Part shown: positions 10,980-22,767 of the stretch, one piece after another
How positions within the stretch are numbered: the first letter of the stretch is position 1
How the letters are laid out: each line of letters begins with the position of its first letter
Origin: Spiroplasma endosymbiont of Atherix ibis
Lineage (GTDB): Bacteria; Bacillota_I; Bacilli_A; Mycoplasmatales; Mycoplasmataceae
Assembly: GCF_964020005.1 (NCBI RefSeq)
Contig: NZ_OZ026474.1
Coordinates: 868,001 to 932,000, forward strand
Length of the DNA stretch: 64,000 nt
Direction of reading: 5' to 3'
Position numbers and translations under genes: made by a program
Notes under the pieces: generated by a model
What the model saw: the letters and a program-made list of their open reading frames with translations, nothing else
Told to the model about the DNA's origin: nothing
Database searches by the model: none

Positions 10980-11869
10980 TAATATTTTCTCCTTCTAGCT
11001 TGTTCTTCTATTTCTAATTGAACTTTAACATAGTCATTATATATAAAATCTGGAAACTTTTTTTTTTCGACAGCTTCAATAACTTTACATCCAGGTGTAT
11101 TATTGATATGTAAACAATTATTAAACTTACAATTAACTTTCTTGAAAAATTTCATACTTAAAGCAATATCTATTGGAGATATTTCTTTATAGTCAAAAGA
11201 TGAAAAACCTGGAGTATCTCCTATTAAAGTATCTTTATAAATAAATAATTCATTTTTTGTTGTAGTATGTTTTCCTCTATTTAATGCCTTTGAAATTTCT
11301 TGTGTTTTTTCAAATAAATTTGGAATAATATGATTTAACGTAGTTGATTTTCCTGCTCCTGTTTGTCCTGTAAAAACAGAAATTTTAGATTCCAAACTTT
11401 TTAAAAAAGCTATTCATTCTTTATCTGTTTCTATCATATTATTTATTAAAAAAGTCTCATAACCTAAATTTTTATATAATTTTGCTTTAATAAGTTCATC
11501 GTCAGTTTTATTTGTTAAATCAACTTTTGTAAATGCTAATAAAGGCTTTATATTCAATGATTCTATAAAGAACAAATATTTATTTAATGTATAAGTATTT
11601 AATAAAGGATCTTTTAAGGAAGTTATTATGACAACTTGATCAATATTTGAAATTCTTGGTCTATACAGTTCATTTTTTCTTTCCAAAATATTTGTTAAAG
11701 AACCTTTGAAATTTTGACTATCAATTATTTCAAATTCAACATAATCTCCAGTAGTTGGTTTTTTATTACTGTGTCTTATTTTACCTGTTGCCTTGCATTC
11801 AAATAATTTTTCTTCAAATAATACATATGCATATTCACTTAATATTTTTAAAATAATTCCTTTATTCAT
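10979..11869 (-). CDS. rsgA: Ribosome small subunit-dependent GTPase A
   Basis: Circularly permuted GTPase that checks late maturation of the 30S subunit. 296 residues. An N-terminal OB fold (GDYVEFEI) precedes the permuted G motifs: G4 as TKVD, then G1 GQTGAGKST, then G3 DTPGFSSF. The C-terminal zinc-binding region has C-x6-C-x-H-x5-C (CKFNNC, LH, TPGC). The start at 11869 lies one base after the prkC stop. The gene order prkC-rsgA-rpe-thiN is the Firmicute arrangement. Confidence 0.96.
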
Positions 11870-11870
11870 A

Positions 11871-12881
11871 CTAAATTACCAATACCACAACAAATAAAAT
11901 AATAAGCAACAAAAAGATAATTGTGAACGATAAAAAGAATTTTGTTTTTACTATAATAGGTAACTTATCATATATAGTTCCTACTTTGATTGTTTTTTTA
12001 CCTTCGTTTAAAATAAGAGTTTCTTTTTTATGATAAATATATGGTTTTGAATTATCTGTATATTTTATTTTTAATAATTCTTTTTTAACCTCATTAATAG
12101 ATTCAAATCTATTTTGTGGTTCTTTTTCAATCATTTTTAAAATTAGATTTTCAAGACTTTGAGGAATAGATGGATTTATTAATTTAGGATTTGTTGGAGC
12201 TTCTTTCAAATGCTTAACTGCAATTTTTGGAGCTTCTTTTGCAATAAATGGAGCAGTTCCTGTTGCAAATTCATATAGCATAATACCTAAAGAATAAATA
12301 TCACTTTGAGGAGATGGAGCTTGTGCTGCAATTATTTCAGGAGGCATGTATTTTGGAGTACCAATAGCTTTATTATTTTCTGTTGAAATACCTTCCATAA
12401 CAGAAATACCAAAATCTCCTAATTTGATTTCTCCTGATTGAGTAAGCAAAACATTATCTGGTTTAATATCTCTGTGAATTATTTTTAATTTGTGAGCTTC
12501 TGAAAGAGCATCACAAATTCTTGAAAAATAATACTTAATTTCTTTTAAAGTCATTGAACCAAATTCTTGAAATTTATCCTTTAAAGTTCCACCTTCAACA
12601 AACTCCAAAATGATAAATCATTCATCTCCATTTTGAATGATATCAAAAAGTTTTACAACATAAGGATTTGATCCCAATTTTGCAAAAGCTTCTTTTTCAA
12701 TTTCAAATCTTTCTTGTCCAATAGGTTTAATAACTATTTCTGGAGCAACAACTTTTACAGCAACAATTGTTTTTGTAAAAATATCATATGCTTTAAAAAC
12801 AGATGCCATTCCACCTTTACCAAGCTGACTAATTACTTCATAACGGTCATTTATCATAGATCCTGGATTATATTTATTCAT
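11871..12881 (-). CDS. prkC: Ser/Thr protein kinase, PrkC/PknB type without PASTA domains
   Basis: 336-residue Hanks-type kinase. Gly-rich loop LGKGGMASVF (20-29), ATP lysine in VAVKVV (about 43), catalytic loop HRDIKPDN (about 136-143), DFG (about 156-158) and GTPKYMPPE in the activation segment are all intact. A single hydrophobic segment of about 22 residues forms the extreme C-terminus, so there is no extracellular PASTA sensor. This fits a wall-less cell, since PASTA domains bind muropeptides. The partner phosphatase stp lies upstream. A GGAG site precedes the ATG. Confidence 0.93.
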
Positions 12882-12913
12882 AATTTTGCTCCTTTAACAA
12901 TAATATAATAACA

Positions 12914-12943
12914 AAAAAAGCAGATTTAAATTACTCTGCTTTT
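12914..12943 (-). terminator. Intrinsic terminator between stp and prkC
   Basis: Arms AAAAGCAGA and TCTGCTTTT form a stem with a 10-base loop. Read on the minus strand it ends in seven T residues. It lies between the stp stop (13061) and the prkC start (12881), so the kinase is probably transcribed separately or by partial read-through. Confidence 0.75.
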
Positions 12944-13060
12944 ACTATAATTTTTAATTTAACAAACTTTTTAGTTAATAAAATATTACAAATTTTTAAA
13001 AATAAATAATATTTTAAAGTAAAGAAACTTTTTTAAAAGCATACTCTTATATTAAAATTA

Positions 13061-13819
13061 TTATTCAACTTCAATAATTAAAATTGATAAATTATCAGTT
13101 GATGCATTATCTTTTGCATCTTCAATAATTAAATCAACTTTATCTTTAAGTTTAACTTTTCTATTGCTTAAAGTTGATGCAGTAATCTCTTCATCAATAT
13201 AATCATGAACACCATCTGTTGTAAGTATATAGGTACCTTCTTGATTTTCAATATAATATGTGTCAATTCTTAAAGTTTTTTGTGGTCCTAAAGCACTTGT
13301 AAGAACTTTTCAAAATGTAAAATCATTTGCTTTTTCATAAACTCCTGACATTTGAATATCTTTTCTTTCAGCTTCTGGAGTTGAATTTCATAAATTCTGA
13401 TCTTGAGTTATTTGAAATAACTCATTATTTACTAATTTATAGGTTCTTGAATCTCCAACATTTATTACAAAAGCTCCTACATTTGTAAATAAAATGGCTG
13501 TTAATGTAGTTCCCATATCTTTTGTTTCAAAATTATCATTAGAGTATTCAATCATTTCAGTTAAAATATTACTTACTGAATTTCTTAATCATCTATTAAC
13601 CTCTTTTTGAGTTAAGTTTGAAAAATCCTGTTCTTGAAAATACTCAATAAACTTTTTAACAGCCATTTCAGATGCAATTTCGCCATAAGCATGTCCACCC
13701 ATACCATCACAAACTATACCAAATGCTTCTCCTGATTTCTTTATTGAAAAATCAAGATAATCTTGATTTGATTTTCTATAATTTCCTACATCAGTAATCT
13801 TTACATTTTTAAATTTCAT
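13061..13819 (-). CDS. stp: PP2C-family Ser/Thr protein phosphatase
   Basis: Metal-dependent phosphatase that reverses PrkC phosphorylation. 252 residues, cytoplasmic. Motifs in order: [11 protein letters not shown] near the start, [12 protein letters not shown] (metal-binding Asp-Gly), [20 protein letters not shown], and TTDGVHDYI plus [12 protein letters not shown] at the C-terminus. Several TGA codons encode Trp. It overlaps the end of rlmN by 11 bases. The stp-prkC pair is typical of Firmicutes, but a terminator separates them here. Confidence 0.94.
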
Positions 13820-14882
13820 TTTTTATGACACCTTCCCTTTTTGCTCTTAATTGACCGCAAGCAGCATCAATATATGCTCCAAATTCTTTTATAACTATTG
13901 CATTAATTCCTTGCTTTTTCAAAATTTTAAAAAATTTATCTATTCTATTTGATTTTCTATAAGGATTTTCTTCAACTTCATTGTATGGTATTAGATTTAC
14001 ATATCCATTAATTCCTATAATTAATTTTGCTAATTCATTTGCATGTTCTGGTTTATCGTTAATTCCATCAATTAAAATGTACTCAAATGTTACTCTTCTA
14101 TTTGTTTGATCTACATAATATCTAACAGAGTCTAATAATTTTTCTATTGGATATGCTTTATTAATTGGCATTATTTGATTTCTTACATCATTATTTGAAG
14201 CATGCAAAGATATAGCTAAATTTATTTGAGTTTTTAAATCTGCAAACTCTTTAATTTTTGGAACAATACCACAAGTTGAAATTGTAATATTTCTTGCTCC
14301 AATTTCAAAACCATTTTTATCATTAATTATTTTAACAAATTTAAGAACATTATCATAATTATCAAATGGTTCACCAATACCCATAACAACAATATGACTT
14401 ACTCTAGCTCTTTTATTATCTAGATCATTTTTGTATTTTTCTTTTAAATATAAATTCATTGTTTATATTTGCTTAACTATTTCATCAACAGAAAGATTTC
14501 TTTCTGTTTTTATTAGACCTGATGCACAAAATTTACATGACATTTTACAACCAACTTCAGTTGTAACACAAACTGATTGACCATATTTTTGTGGCATTAG
14601 AACTGTTTCAATAGTTTTTTTATCATCAAGCATAAATAGAATTTTAATTGTTCCATCTTTTGACTCTTCTGTGACTAAATCTTTAAGTAAATTTGATGTG
14701 AATCTTTTTTTAATAAATTCTCTTAATTCCTTACTTAAATTAGTCATATTATCAAAATTTGTTTCCATTTTAATATAAATTCAATCATATATTTGCTTTG
14801 CAGAAAATTTCTTGAAACCATTTTCTAAAAGAATATTTTCTAATTCTTCAATTGTATATATAAATATGCTTGTTTGTTCCAT
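13809..14882 (-). CDS. rlmN: Dual-specificity rRNA/tRNA adenine C2-methyltransferase RlmN
   Basis: Radical-SAM enzyme that methylates A2503 of 23S rRNA and A37 of some tRNAs. 357 residues, the full family length, when started at 14882 ([16 protein letters not shown]), which has a TTGGAG site; a shorter start at 14768 would lose the N-terminal domain. The iron-sulfur motif C-x3-C-x2-C is visible as CKMSCKFC, then [12 protein letters not shown] and ISTCGIVP, and the catalytic Cys in AACGQLR near the end. The 3' end overlaps stp. Confidence 0.96.
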
Positions 14883-14936
14883 AAATTATTACTCCAAGAT
14901 ATATTTTATCATACTAATATTTTTTAATTTAAAGAC

Positions 14937-17384
14937 TTATTTTTTATTTTGTTCTTTTTTATAAATTTTTTTTAAAGAAAAGAACAATAAAATAGATATT
15001 CCAAAACTTAAAGGAATTAAGGATAAAGCCAAAATTTTTACTAGCTTAGATCTATTATTTTTAGATTGATATTCTTGATTTTTATTATTATTTTCATTTT
15101 TTTCATTATTTAAAAGAGTTATTTTTAATTTTTCTCCTTCTTCATTAAATAATTCTAAATATCCTATTTTAGAGTTATCAATTAAAGAAAAGCTAAAATC
15201 TATATCTGATTAACTAATTTTAATATTTTTGCTATATTTTTTTAGTTCATGATTATTTTTACTAAAAGTAATCATTTTATCACTTGACTTTATTTCTTTT
15301 TCAACTAATTTTGTAAAACTTTTAACTTTTATAATAGTTTTTTGTGCTTTATAAGTAATTTTTAAGTTAAAATCTCCTTTATCTTTTGAAAATAAAATAA
15401 TTTTAGATTTATTTTTTATAAATAAAAGATTAATTGAATTTGACTCAATTTTAATTTGTTCTGGTTCTAACTCTTCATAATTTAAAATTTTAATAAAACT
15501 TGATGTATTAATTTAATTAATAACTATTTTTTTATCAAATAAAATAGAACTATTAGTATTAGTTATCTCTATTTTTACTTTTTTAGTTATTTTTGTTATA
15601 TTAGAAATTACTTCAATTTCAAAAATACCAATTATTACTGATTTAATTGAAAGTTTATTTTTTTCAAATTTTGCACTAATATTTTTATTTCTATTTATAA
15701 TAACAAGATTTTCTATTGAGTTAGTATATACATTTATAAAACCTATTTTACCTTTTTCAATTGTAATAAAATCTTTATCTAAAGAAAAATAGTCTTTTAT
15801 TTCATAAACTTCTACTTCTATTATTTTTTTATTTATAGCATCTATTGAATCAACTTCAATAAAACCATTTCCTTTTTTTAAAGCTTTTATCTCTAAAAAA
15901 TTACTTCCTTGTTTTTTGACTTCTATATTAGCACTATTTTTGACTTTTATATTTTTAAAACTTTCACCATTTATAATAAAAATTTTTCTAGTTTCATTTT
16001 TATTAATTTTTATTTTTTCTTCTGTTAATTTAATATCTTTAAATTTTATATATTCACCAGTAATAGGACTTTCATATATAATTTTAAATTCATTAACTTC
16101 ATAGTTTTTATTTGTAGTTTCAAATTTTATATCTTTTCAATTTGACATAAAAATATCTTCATCAAATTTTTCATCTATATGATAAATTTTTATATAAAAA
16201 GTTAAAATTACTCCATTAACTTTTTTATATGTATATTTAAAAATTGCAGTTTCTTCTGAATTAAATTTTTTTATAGATACTGAGTTTTTTAAATCATTAT
16301 TATCAAAGTCTATATCTTGATAGTTAATTTTATATTTATTAGATAAAAAATACTTTATTTTTTTATGATTTTCATAAATATTTTTAAGTTTACTTTTATA
16401 TTTTAAACCTACAGAATAATTTTTTTTATTAATTTCCTTTGCTTCAAAAAATACTTTTATATTCTTTATAATCATTTTATTATTATCATAAATACTGACT
16501 ACTCCAATAAATTTATTTTTTGTAAATAAATCTTGATTTAATAGAATTTTTAACTTTAAAATATAATTTGCTTGATTATTTAAGCTTAAAAATTTATAGA
16601 AATTAGCATCATAAAATAAAAAACTCTCTAAATTTTCCCTACTAAGAGAATAAATATTATCAGAATTTATATAATGACTATAATAATTTTCTTTTTTATC
16701 TTGAAAAAAATCTTTTCTAGAAATAAAATTGCTTTTAAATGAAGTTAAAAGTAAACCTCCTCTAACAGATGCACCTAAAAATGATTCAAGTGCACTTATA
16801 TCAATTATTTTTGGGTCTGCTAAAATTTCCTCATTTATTGTTCCTGAAATTTTTACACCTTCATTATTATCCTTATAAATTTTTTTAAATTCTAAATTTA
16901 ATTTAGTAAAAATAAAAGTATCAGTTCATTGATCATGATAACTATATTCCTTTTCAATTATTTTTATTTGTTGTCTTTTTTCAAGTTTTACTTGAAAATC
17001 AAAATTATCTCTTGTCAAATTTTGATCCAAAGAACTCATTTCCTGATTTATAATTCTGGCATTTCTTTCTGAAATACTTTTAATATTTAATTCTAAACTA
17101 GAGTCAAATCAATAATCTCTTATAGTTTCTAACCTGAGTTCATTTAAAGAAATAAACTCTTCAATAGTTGATTTATAAATACTACTATTCTCTTTCTGTT
17201 TTATTTCAACATTTTTATCAGAAAATTTTGGCATTTCTAATAAATAATATGGTGATTTAGTTACTAAATTATTTTTTATATCTACAACCTTTTCTATTAA
17301 ATTAATAACTTCAGGATTTAATAAATCAGATAAGAAAAAACTGAAATTAAGAAATAAAAAAATAATTTTAAAAATTTTTATCAT
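14937..17384 (-). pseudogene. Surface protein with Ig-like repeats and C-terminal anchor, broken by two in-frame TAA codons
   Basis: A frame of about 815 codons starting MIKIFKIIFLFLNF (signal peptide; GGGAGG site upstream). It continues through a large polar region, then Big_2-like Ig blocks near 15950-15600 (strand patterns such as KGNGFIEVDSI and IGIFEIEVISN), and ends with a Lys-flanked membrane helix and basic tail. Only two stops interrupt it in table 4: TAA at 15513-15515 and TAA at 15210-15212. Coding-like sequence continues in the same frame after each. As it stands, translation would give about 623 residues without the anchor. Either could be a Trp TGA turned to TAA; KIS-stop-SDIDF looks most like that. 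Confidence 0.75.
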
Positions 17385-17412
17385 TTTTAATCCTCCCAAT
17401 AAATTTATCGAT

Positions 17413-17446
17413 AAAAAAAATGAAAAAACTAATTTTTTTTCATTTT
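17413..17446 (-). terminator. Intrinsic terminator at the end of rsmB
   Basis: A 12-bp stem (AAAATG plus six A paired with a T-run and CATTTT) closes a six-base loop. On the minus strand it is followed by further T residues. It overlaps the distal rsmB stop, which supports that distal stop as the original gene end. Confidence 0.7.
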
Positions 17447-18676
17447 ACATATATAAAAACCATCATTATCATATTCACTTCCAAAAAAGACTTTCTCATA
17501 ACTTTTTTTCATATCATTGTGTTTTTTTAAAAAAGTCTCTATTTGACTTTAATTTTCATTTTTATTTATTGTACAAGTAGAATAAACTAATTCAGAATTT
17601 TTGTCTAAACATTTATAAGCTTTTTCTAAAAGATTTGATTGTAATTTAATTAAATTCTCTTCATTTGAGTATTTTTTTAATTTTATTTCTGGTTTTTGTC
17701 TTATAACACCATATCCAGAACATGGAGCATCTAATAAAATATAATCATATTTTTGTTCTTCTATATCAAGTGCATTTTTACAATTTAAATTTACATTTTT
17801 AACTCCAAGTCTAAAAATATTTTCTTCAACTAATCTTATTTTATTTTTTTGAAGTTCATAAGCATCTATATTTCCTGTATTATTCATAATTTGTGCTAAA
17901 TGAGTTAACTTACCTCCAGGAGCTGAACACATATCTAAAACCTTTGAATTCTCTTTTGGATTTAAAATGAAAGATGCAAATCCACTTACTTGATCTTGAA
18001 CAGTTACATATCCTTTTTTAAAAATATCTTCATTTATAATATTTAAATCTGATAAATAGAAATAATTAATTAATTCTGATTTTTTAAAATTGTACTTATC
18101 TAAGTATTTTTCTTCAAATTCTTTAACAGAAATCTTTAAAGTATTTAATCTTAAACTAATCTTGCTTTCCTTATTTGAATGTAAAATAAATTTTTTTGCT
18201 TCTTCATTTGAATAATCTTTTTCAATTTTTTTAAATAATCAAAAAGGAAAACCGTTTTCCAAAGGAAAAACATTTTGCTTATTTTTTATATTAACTTCTC
18301 ATAATTTTTTATCAAGTAATTTTTTTGATACCTTATTAACTAAACCAGAAGAGTTTTCTTTAATTTTTTTTGCAATTTCCACAGCTTCATTTATTACATA
18401 ATAAGATTTTGATTTTAGAAACTTTAATTGATACAAATTCATTCATAAAAGAATTTGTATTTTATAGTCCGTTTTTTTAGAATCAATAACTTTATTAACA
18501 ACATATTCTAAATAAATTTTGTATTGAATAGTTCCATAAATTAATTTAAAAATAAAGGCTATGTCTTTTTTTGACATAGCTTCTTTTTTTATAAGATTAT
18601 TAAGTAATTTATTTGAAAATTTATTATTTTTAAATACCTCAAATAAAATATTTAATGCTTCTTTTCTTGCATTCAT
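17429..18676 (-). pseudogene. rsmB: 16S rRNA m5C967 methyltransferase RsmB, interrupted by an in-frame TAA
   Basis: Family members methylate C967 of 16S rRNA. The frame is 415 codons: an N-terminal NusB-like RNA-binding domain (MNARKEALNILFEVFKNN), the SAM motif SAPGGKLTHLAQ, LLDAPCSGYGVI with one catalytic Cys, and STCTINKNEN with the second. TAA at 17549-17551 follows directly. The same frame then resumes with SQIETFLKKH and ends NDGFYICKMKKN, matching the family's usual C-terminal DGFF-x-AK strand. So about 39 residues are cut off, including the last core strand. I checked the rest of the frame and saw no other stop. Activity is doubtful. Confidence 0.85.
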
Positions 18677-19560
18677 TATTTTTTGAATTGTTCTTGTTCA
18701 ATACTAAAGAAGTTAACATCAATCATAAAGTGCTCAACAATTGTATTAATAAAATCTGAACTATTAAGAATATCTAAATCTTCATTTGCTAAAACATGTG
18801 CATAAGTTTTATTGGTCAATAATTCAATTAGATAATTTTTAAAATCAAAGTTTTCTTCAATTTTTTGACCACCTACTTTTTGAACATTTTCCTTTCAATT
18901 ATTAACAAAATATTCATATTGTTCAGTTACAATTTTAAAAACCTCTAATTTTAATTTAAAATAAATACTTTCTGAAGAATTTACACTTAAACAATTTTCT
19001 TTTGTTAATACTTCTTTAACTTTTGCAACTGCATTTTCTACACTATCAATTTCAATTACATATTGATATTTATGTTTTAATGGAATTTCTAAAAGTGCTT
19101 TATCTAATCTCTGTTTAATAATTTCTTCTGATTCTGTTCCACGTTTTCTTAGTCTTTGCTCTAAAGATTTTAAACTTGGAGGCATTAAGAATATTGATAC
19201 TAAATTTTCAGGTTTTTCTTTTTTAAGAACCTGAGTTGCACCTATTACTTCAATTTCTAAGATAACATTTTCACCTTTAGCTATTTTTTCATATACTGTT
19301 TTTCTTGGAGTACCATAATAATTATTTATAAATTCTGCATATTCAATTAATTCATCATGTTGAATAGCATCTTTAAAAGTATCTCTATCCACGAAAAAAT
19401 AGTTAACTCCATCAATTTCTCCTGGCCTTGGAGAACGAGTTGTCATTGAAATTGATTGTACTAAATTTAGTGATTTATCTTGTGCTAATTCCTTATTAAT
19501 TGTTCCTTTTCCAACACCTGAAGGTCCAGATAAAATAATTATTTTTCCTTGTTTATTCAT
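18676..19560 (-). CDS. gmk: Guanylate kinase with a C-terminal extension
   Basis: Phosphorylates GMP to GDP. The P-loop GPSGVGKGT (about residues 12-20), TTRSPRPGEIDGVNYFFV, FAE-type block LIEYAEFINNYYGTPR and LEIEV are standard and span the usual ~190 residues. The protein continues for about 100 more, to 294, through a TGA Trp (VNNWKEN) and a mixed acidic/hydrophobic tail ending NFFSIEQEQFKK. The tail resembles no domain I know. The start at 19560 has a GAGGAG site. The stop overlaps the rsmB start (TAATG). Confidence 0.92.
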
Positions 19561-19564
19561 CGCT

Positions 19565-20128
19565 TTACTCCTCTTTTTCAAGTCTTAAAATATATAAATG
19601 CTTATTTTTAAAGTCTTTATATTTTAAAATATTAAGCATTGAGATTTTTGAAACATCTAATTGCAATTCAGATTCTATTATTAATATACCATAATTACTT
19701 AGTATTTCCTTATCATATATATATTTGAAAAACTCATAATAATATTGTACTTTAGCAAATGGTGGATCAAGAAAAATAAGATCTATTTTTTTATTTAAAT
19801 TAATTAAGTAATCAAGCATTTTTTTATAATCTAAATTAAATATTTGATATTCACTATTTTCTAATCCTCTAAAATTTTGCTTAATAATTTCTAATGCTGG
19901 CTTATGATGATCATTTACATAAGCAAAAGAAATACCTCTTGATAAAGCTTCTAATGATAAAGCTCCACTACCTGCAAAAAGATCTAAACATACTTTATTT
20001 TCAAAAATAAAGTAATTGTTCAAAACATTAAACATATCTTCTTTAATTCTTGTAATTGTAGGTCTTGTATTCATTCCTTCTAATGTAGCTAACTTTCTTC
20101 CTCTAAAAAGACCACTTATAACTTTCAT
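19565..20128 (-). CDS. rsmD: 16S rRNA (guanine(966)-N2)-methyltransferase RsmD
   Basis: 187 residues beginning MKVISGLFRGRKLATLEG, with TRPTITRIKEDMFNVL, the SAM-binding block CLDLFAGSGALSLEALSRG and catalytic DPPF in IFLDPPFAKVQYY. All family landmarks are in place. The start at 20128 has an AAAGGA site. The 3' end lies 5 bases before the gmk ATG. Divergent from def. Confidence 0.95.
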   Translation of the reverse strand: MKVISGLFRGRKLATLEGMNTRPTITRIKEDMFNVLNNYFIFENKVCLDLFAGSGALSLEALSRGISFAYVNDHHKPALEIIKQNFRGLENSEYQIFNLDYKKMLDYLINLNKKIDLIFLDPPFAKVQYYYEFFKYIYDKEILSNYGILIIESELQLDVSKISMLNILKYKDFKNKHLYILRLEKEE

Positions 20129-20152
20129 TTTTAATATTTCCTTTGCTTTTAT

Positions 20153-20183
20153 ATTATACAAAAAATAATTAATATATAATCAA
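20153..20183. promoter_or_regulatory. Overlapping divergent promoters of rsmD and def
   Basis: On the minus strand TTGATT (20178-20183) and TATAAT (20153-20158) are 19 bases apart, 25 bases before the rsmD start. On the plus strand a TATAAT lies at 20175-20180, 22 bases before def, with no clear -35. The two elements interleave, so the promoters may compete. Confidence 0.5.
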
Positions 20184-20201
20184 TATTGAGGTAATGATTT
20201 T

Positions 20202-20795
20202 ATGAAATTAGACTTAAAAAAAGATTTATTACAAAAAGAAATTCCAACAAACAAATGACTTTGAAAAGATACTCAACCTGAAGTTATTAGAAATCTTTCT
20301 GTAGATGTTGAAATTCCTTTAAATAAAGAAAATGAATTGATAATGAAAAAATTAATTGACTTTGTAAGATACAGTCAAGATTTAGAATTGAACAAAAAAG
20401 AAAATGAAGATTATTTAAGACCAGCTGTAGGATTAGCTGCTCCTCAAATAGGAAACAATGTAAATATGTTTTTTGCTCGATTTGAATGAGATGTTGAAGA
20501 ATTTGCATTAGTAAATGCTAAAATAACTGCAAAAAGTGATCAAATTTGTTGTTTGAGTGATGGAGAAGGATGTTTAAGTGTTGATAAAAATCATAAAGGC
20601 TTAGTTCCAAGAAATTATAAAATTCAAGTACAAGGTTATGATTGATTAAAAAAAGAAGAAGTTGATTTAACTTTAAGAGGATATCATGCAATTGTTTTTC
20701 AGCATGAATTAGAACATAATAAAGGGCAACTTTATTACGATAGAATTAATAAAGAAGATCCAAACTTTCAAGATGAAAATTGAATAATTATTTAA
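20202..20795 (+). CDS. def: Peptide deformylase
   Basis: Removes the N-formyl group from new proteins; metal enzyme. 197 residues, containing four TGA Trp codons and therefore hidden in a standard-code reading. Motif 1 is VGLAAPQIGNN, motif 2 EGCLS with the metal-binding Cys, and motif 3 QHELEH with the two metal-binding His and catalytic Glu. A GAGG site precedes the ATG at 20202. Confidence 0.95.
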
Positions 20796-20967
20796 AAAAT
20801 ACTTATTTGTGATTTTTTAAATATTTTTTTATTTTTTATTTATCTTTTAAGTTAGAATATATTTAAATATGATTTTTTAAAATTATTTGGAAATGATAAT
20901 ACAATTTAATGCTTTTGAAATATCTTTTTACAAATTTTTACAAAATTGAATATAAGGAGTTGATAAA

Positions 20968-22767
20968 ATGGAAGACAAAAAACAACAGTCTCTAGAACAG
21001 ATAAAAAGCGTAGTTGCAGATTTAGAGAAAAAAATAGAAATAAAAAAATTAAAAGATAATATAAATCCACCAAAGAAAAAATTACCACAAGCACCCTTTC
21101 CTACTAAAGTTTATGCTCTAGGTGGATTAGAAGAAGTTGGTAAAAATACTTATTGTATAGAATATAATGATGAAATTATAATGATAGATGCTGGAGTTAA
21201 ATTTCCAGATGCTACACAATTAGGTGTAAGTGCTGTAATACCTGATTTCAGTTATTTAGTAGAAAATAATAAAAAATTAAAGGGTTTATTCATTACACAT
21301 GGTCATGAAGATCATATTGGTGGAATTCCTTATCTACTTCAACAAGTAGAAGTACCAGTAATTTATGCACCAGCTTTAGCTGCAGCTTTAATTAGAGATA
21401 GACTAAAAGAATATAAATTACAAAATAAAACAGTTGTTAAAGAATACATAGAAAATGACGTATATGCAACAAAAAATTTTACAATTCAATTTGCTGCAGT
21501 TAATCATTCAATACCCGATGCATTTGGAATCCATATTCAAACACCTAATGGTGCAATTTTTTCAACAGGAGATTACAAATTTGACTGAACACCATTAGGT
21601 CATGATGCAAACGTTCAAAGATTAGCTTCATGAGGAAATGATGGAATTGAATTATTAATGGCTGATTCAACAAATGCTGAAGTTGAAGGTTATACAATTG
21701 GTGAAAGAAAAGTTATTCAAAATATTGATACACATTTTCTAAAATCAAAAGGAAGAATTATTATTGCTTCTTTTGCATCAAATGTACATAGACTTCAACA
21801 TATAATTGAATTGGCAAATAAATATGGAAGAAGAATTATTGTTATTGGTAGAAGTATTGAAAGAATTATAAAAATAATTAGACAAATGGGTCACTTAAAT
21901 ATCAATGATAAAATGTTTATTAAATCAAATGAAATTGATAATTTTCCAAAAAATCAAATAATGATTTTATGTACTGGAAGTCAAGGAGAACCTATGGCAG
22001 CTCTTTCTAGAATATCTAGAATGGAACATCAAACAATTAAAATAATTCCAGGAGATACTGTAATTATGTCTTCATCACCTATTCCAGGTAATAGATCTGA
22101 TGTTGAAAATGTAATTAACAAATTAACAAAAATTGGTGCTAATGTAATTGAAAATAGCACTGAAAATAAAATTCACACTTCTGGTCATGCGAGTCAAGAA
22201 GAACAAAAATTATTATTTACTTTATTAAAACCAAGATGTTTTATGCCAATGCATGGTGAATATAGAATGTTAAAAATTCACGGTGAAACTGCAACAAAAG
22301 TTAATGTTAAACCTCATAATGTATTTGTAGTTGCAAATGGAGATCAAATTGAATTACACAATGGAGTTAGTCAAATCGGAAAAAGAATTCCAGCAGAAGC
22401 TGTCTTTATTGATGGAAAAGATATGACAGGAAAAGCAAGTAATGTTATTAGAGAAAGAAACATATTAAGTAAAGATGGTTTAATGGCTGTAATTATCTCA
22501 ATAGATTCTCAAGCAAATAAACTATCTGCTCCACCTAGAATTGTTTCTAGAGGAAGTTTTTATGTAAGAGATAGTGGAAATGTAATTGCAGAATCAATTA
22601 ATATTGTTACAAATGCAGTACAAGAAGTTCTTAAGTCACAAAAACCAACTTTTGGAGCTATAAAAAATTCAATTAAGGAATCATTATCGCCTTTCATTTT
22701 TAGATATAAAAGAAGAAATCCGTTAATTATTCCAGTTATATTAAATAAAAAAGTAGAGGTAAAATAA
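20968..22767 (+). CDS. rnj: Ribonuclease J
   Basis: Metallo-beta-lactamase/beta-CASP ribonuclease, the main mRNA decay and 5'-processing enzyme in Mollicutes. 599 residues. The zinc motif HGHEDHIGG is at 111-119, with TGDYKFD, GSQGEPMAAL and SGHAS further on (beta-CASP motifs), and a C-terminal dimer/linker domain. Compared with the roughly 555-residue Bacillus RNase J1, there is an additional charged N-terminal segment of about 45 residues rich in Lys and Glu, which could be a coiled region. AAGGAG precedes the ATG. The stop overlaps the next ATG. Confidence 0.95.

Noticed and set aside
14937-17384. UAA read-through as a programmed recoding system
   Set aside because: The contexts of the stops share no sequence or structure that I can see, and TAA is the normal terminator of most genes here. 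Mutation is simpler.
20287-20508. Minus-strand open frame opposite def
   Set aside because: def is clear on the plus strand; the minus reading is a low-complexity Leu/Phe-rich shadow.
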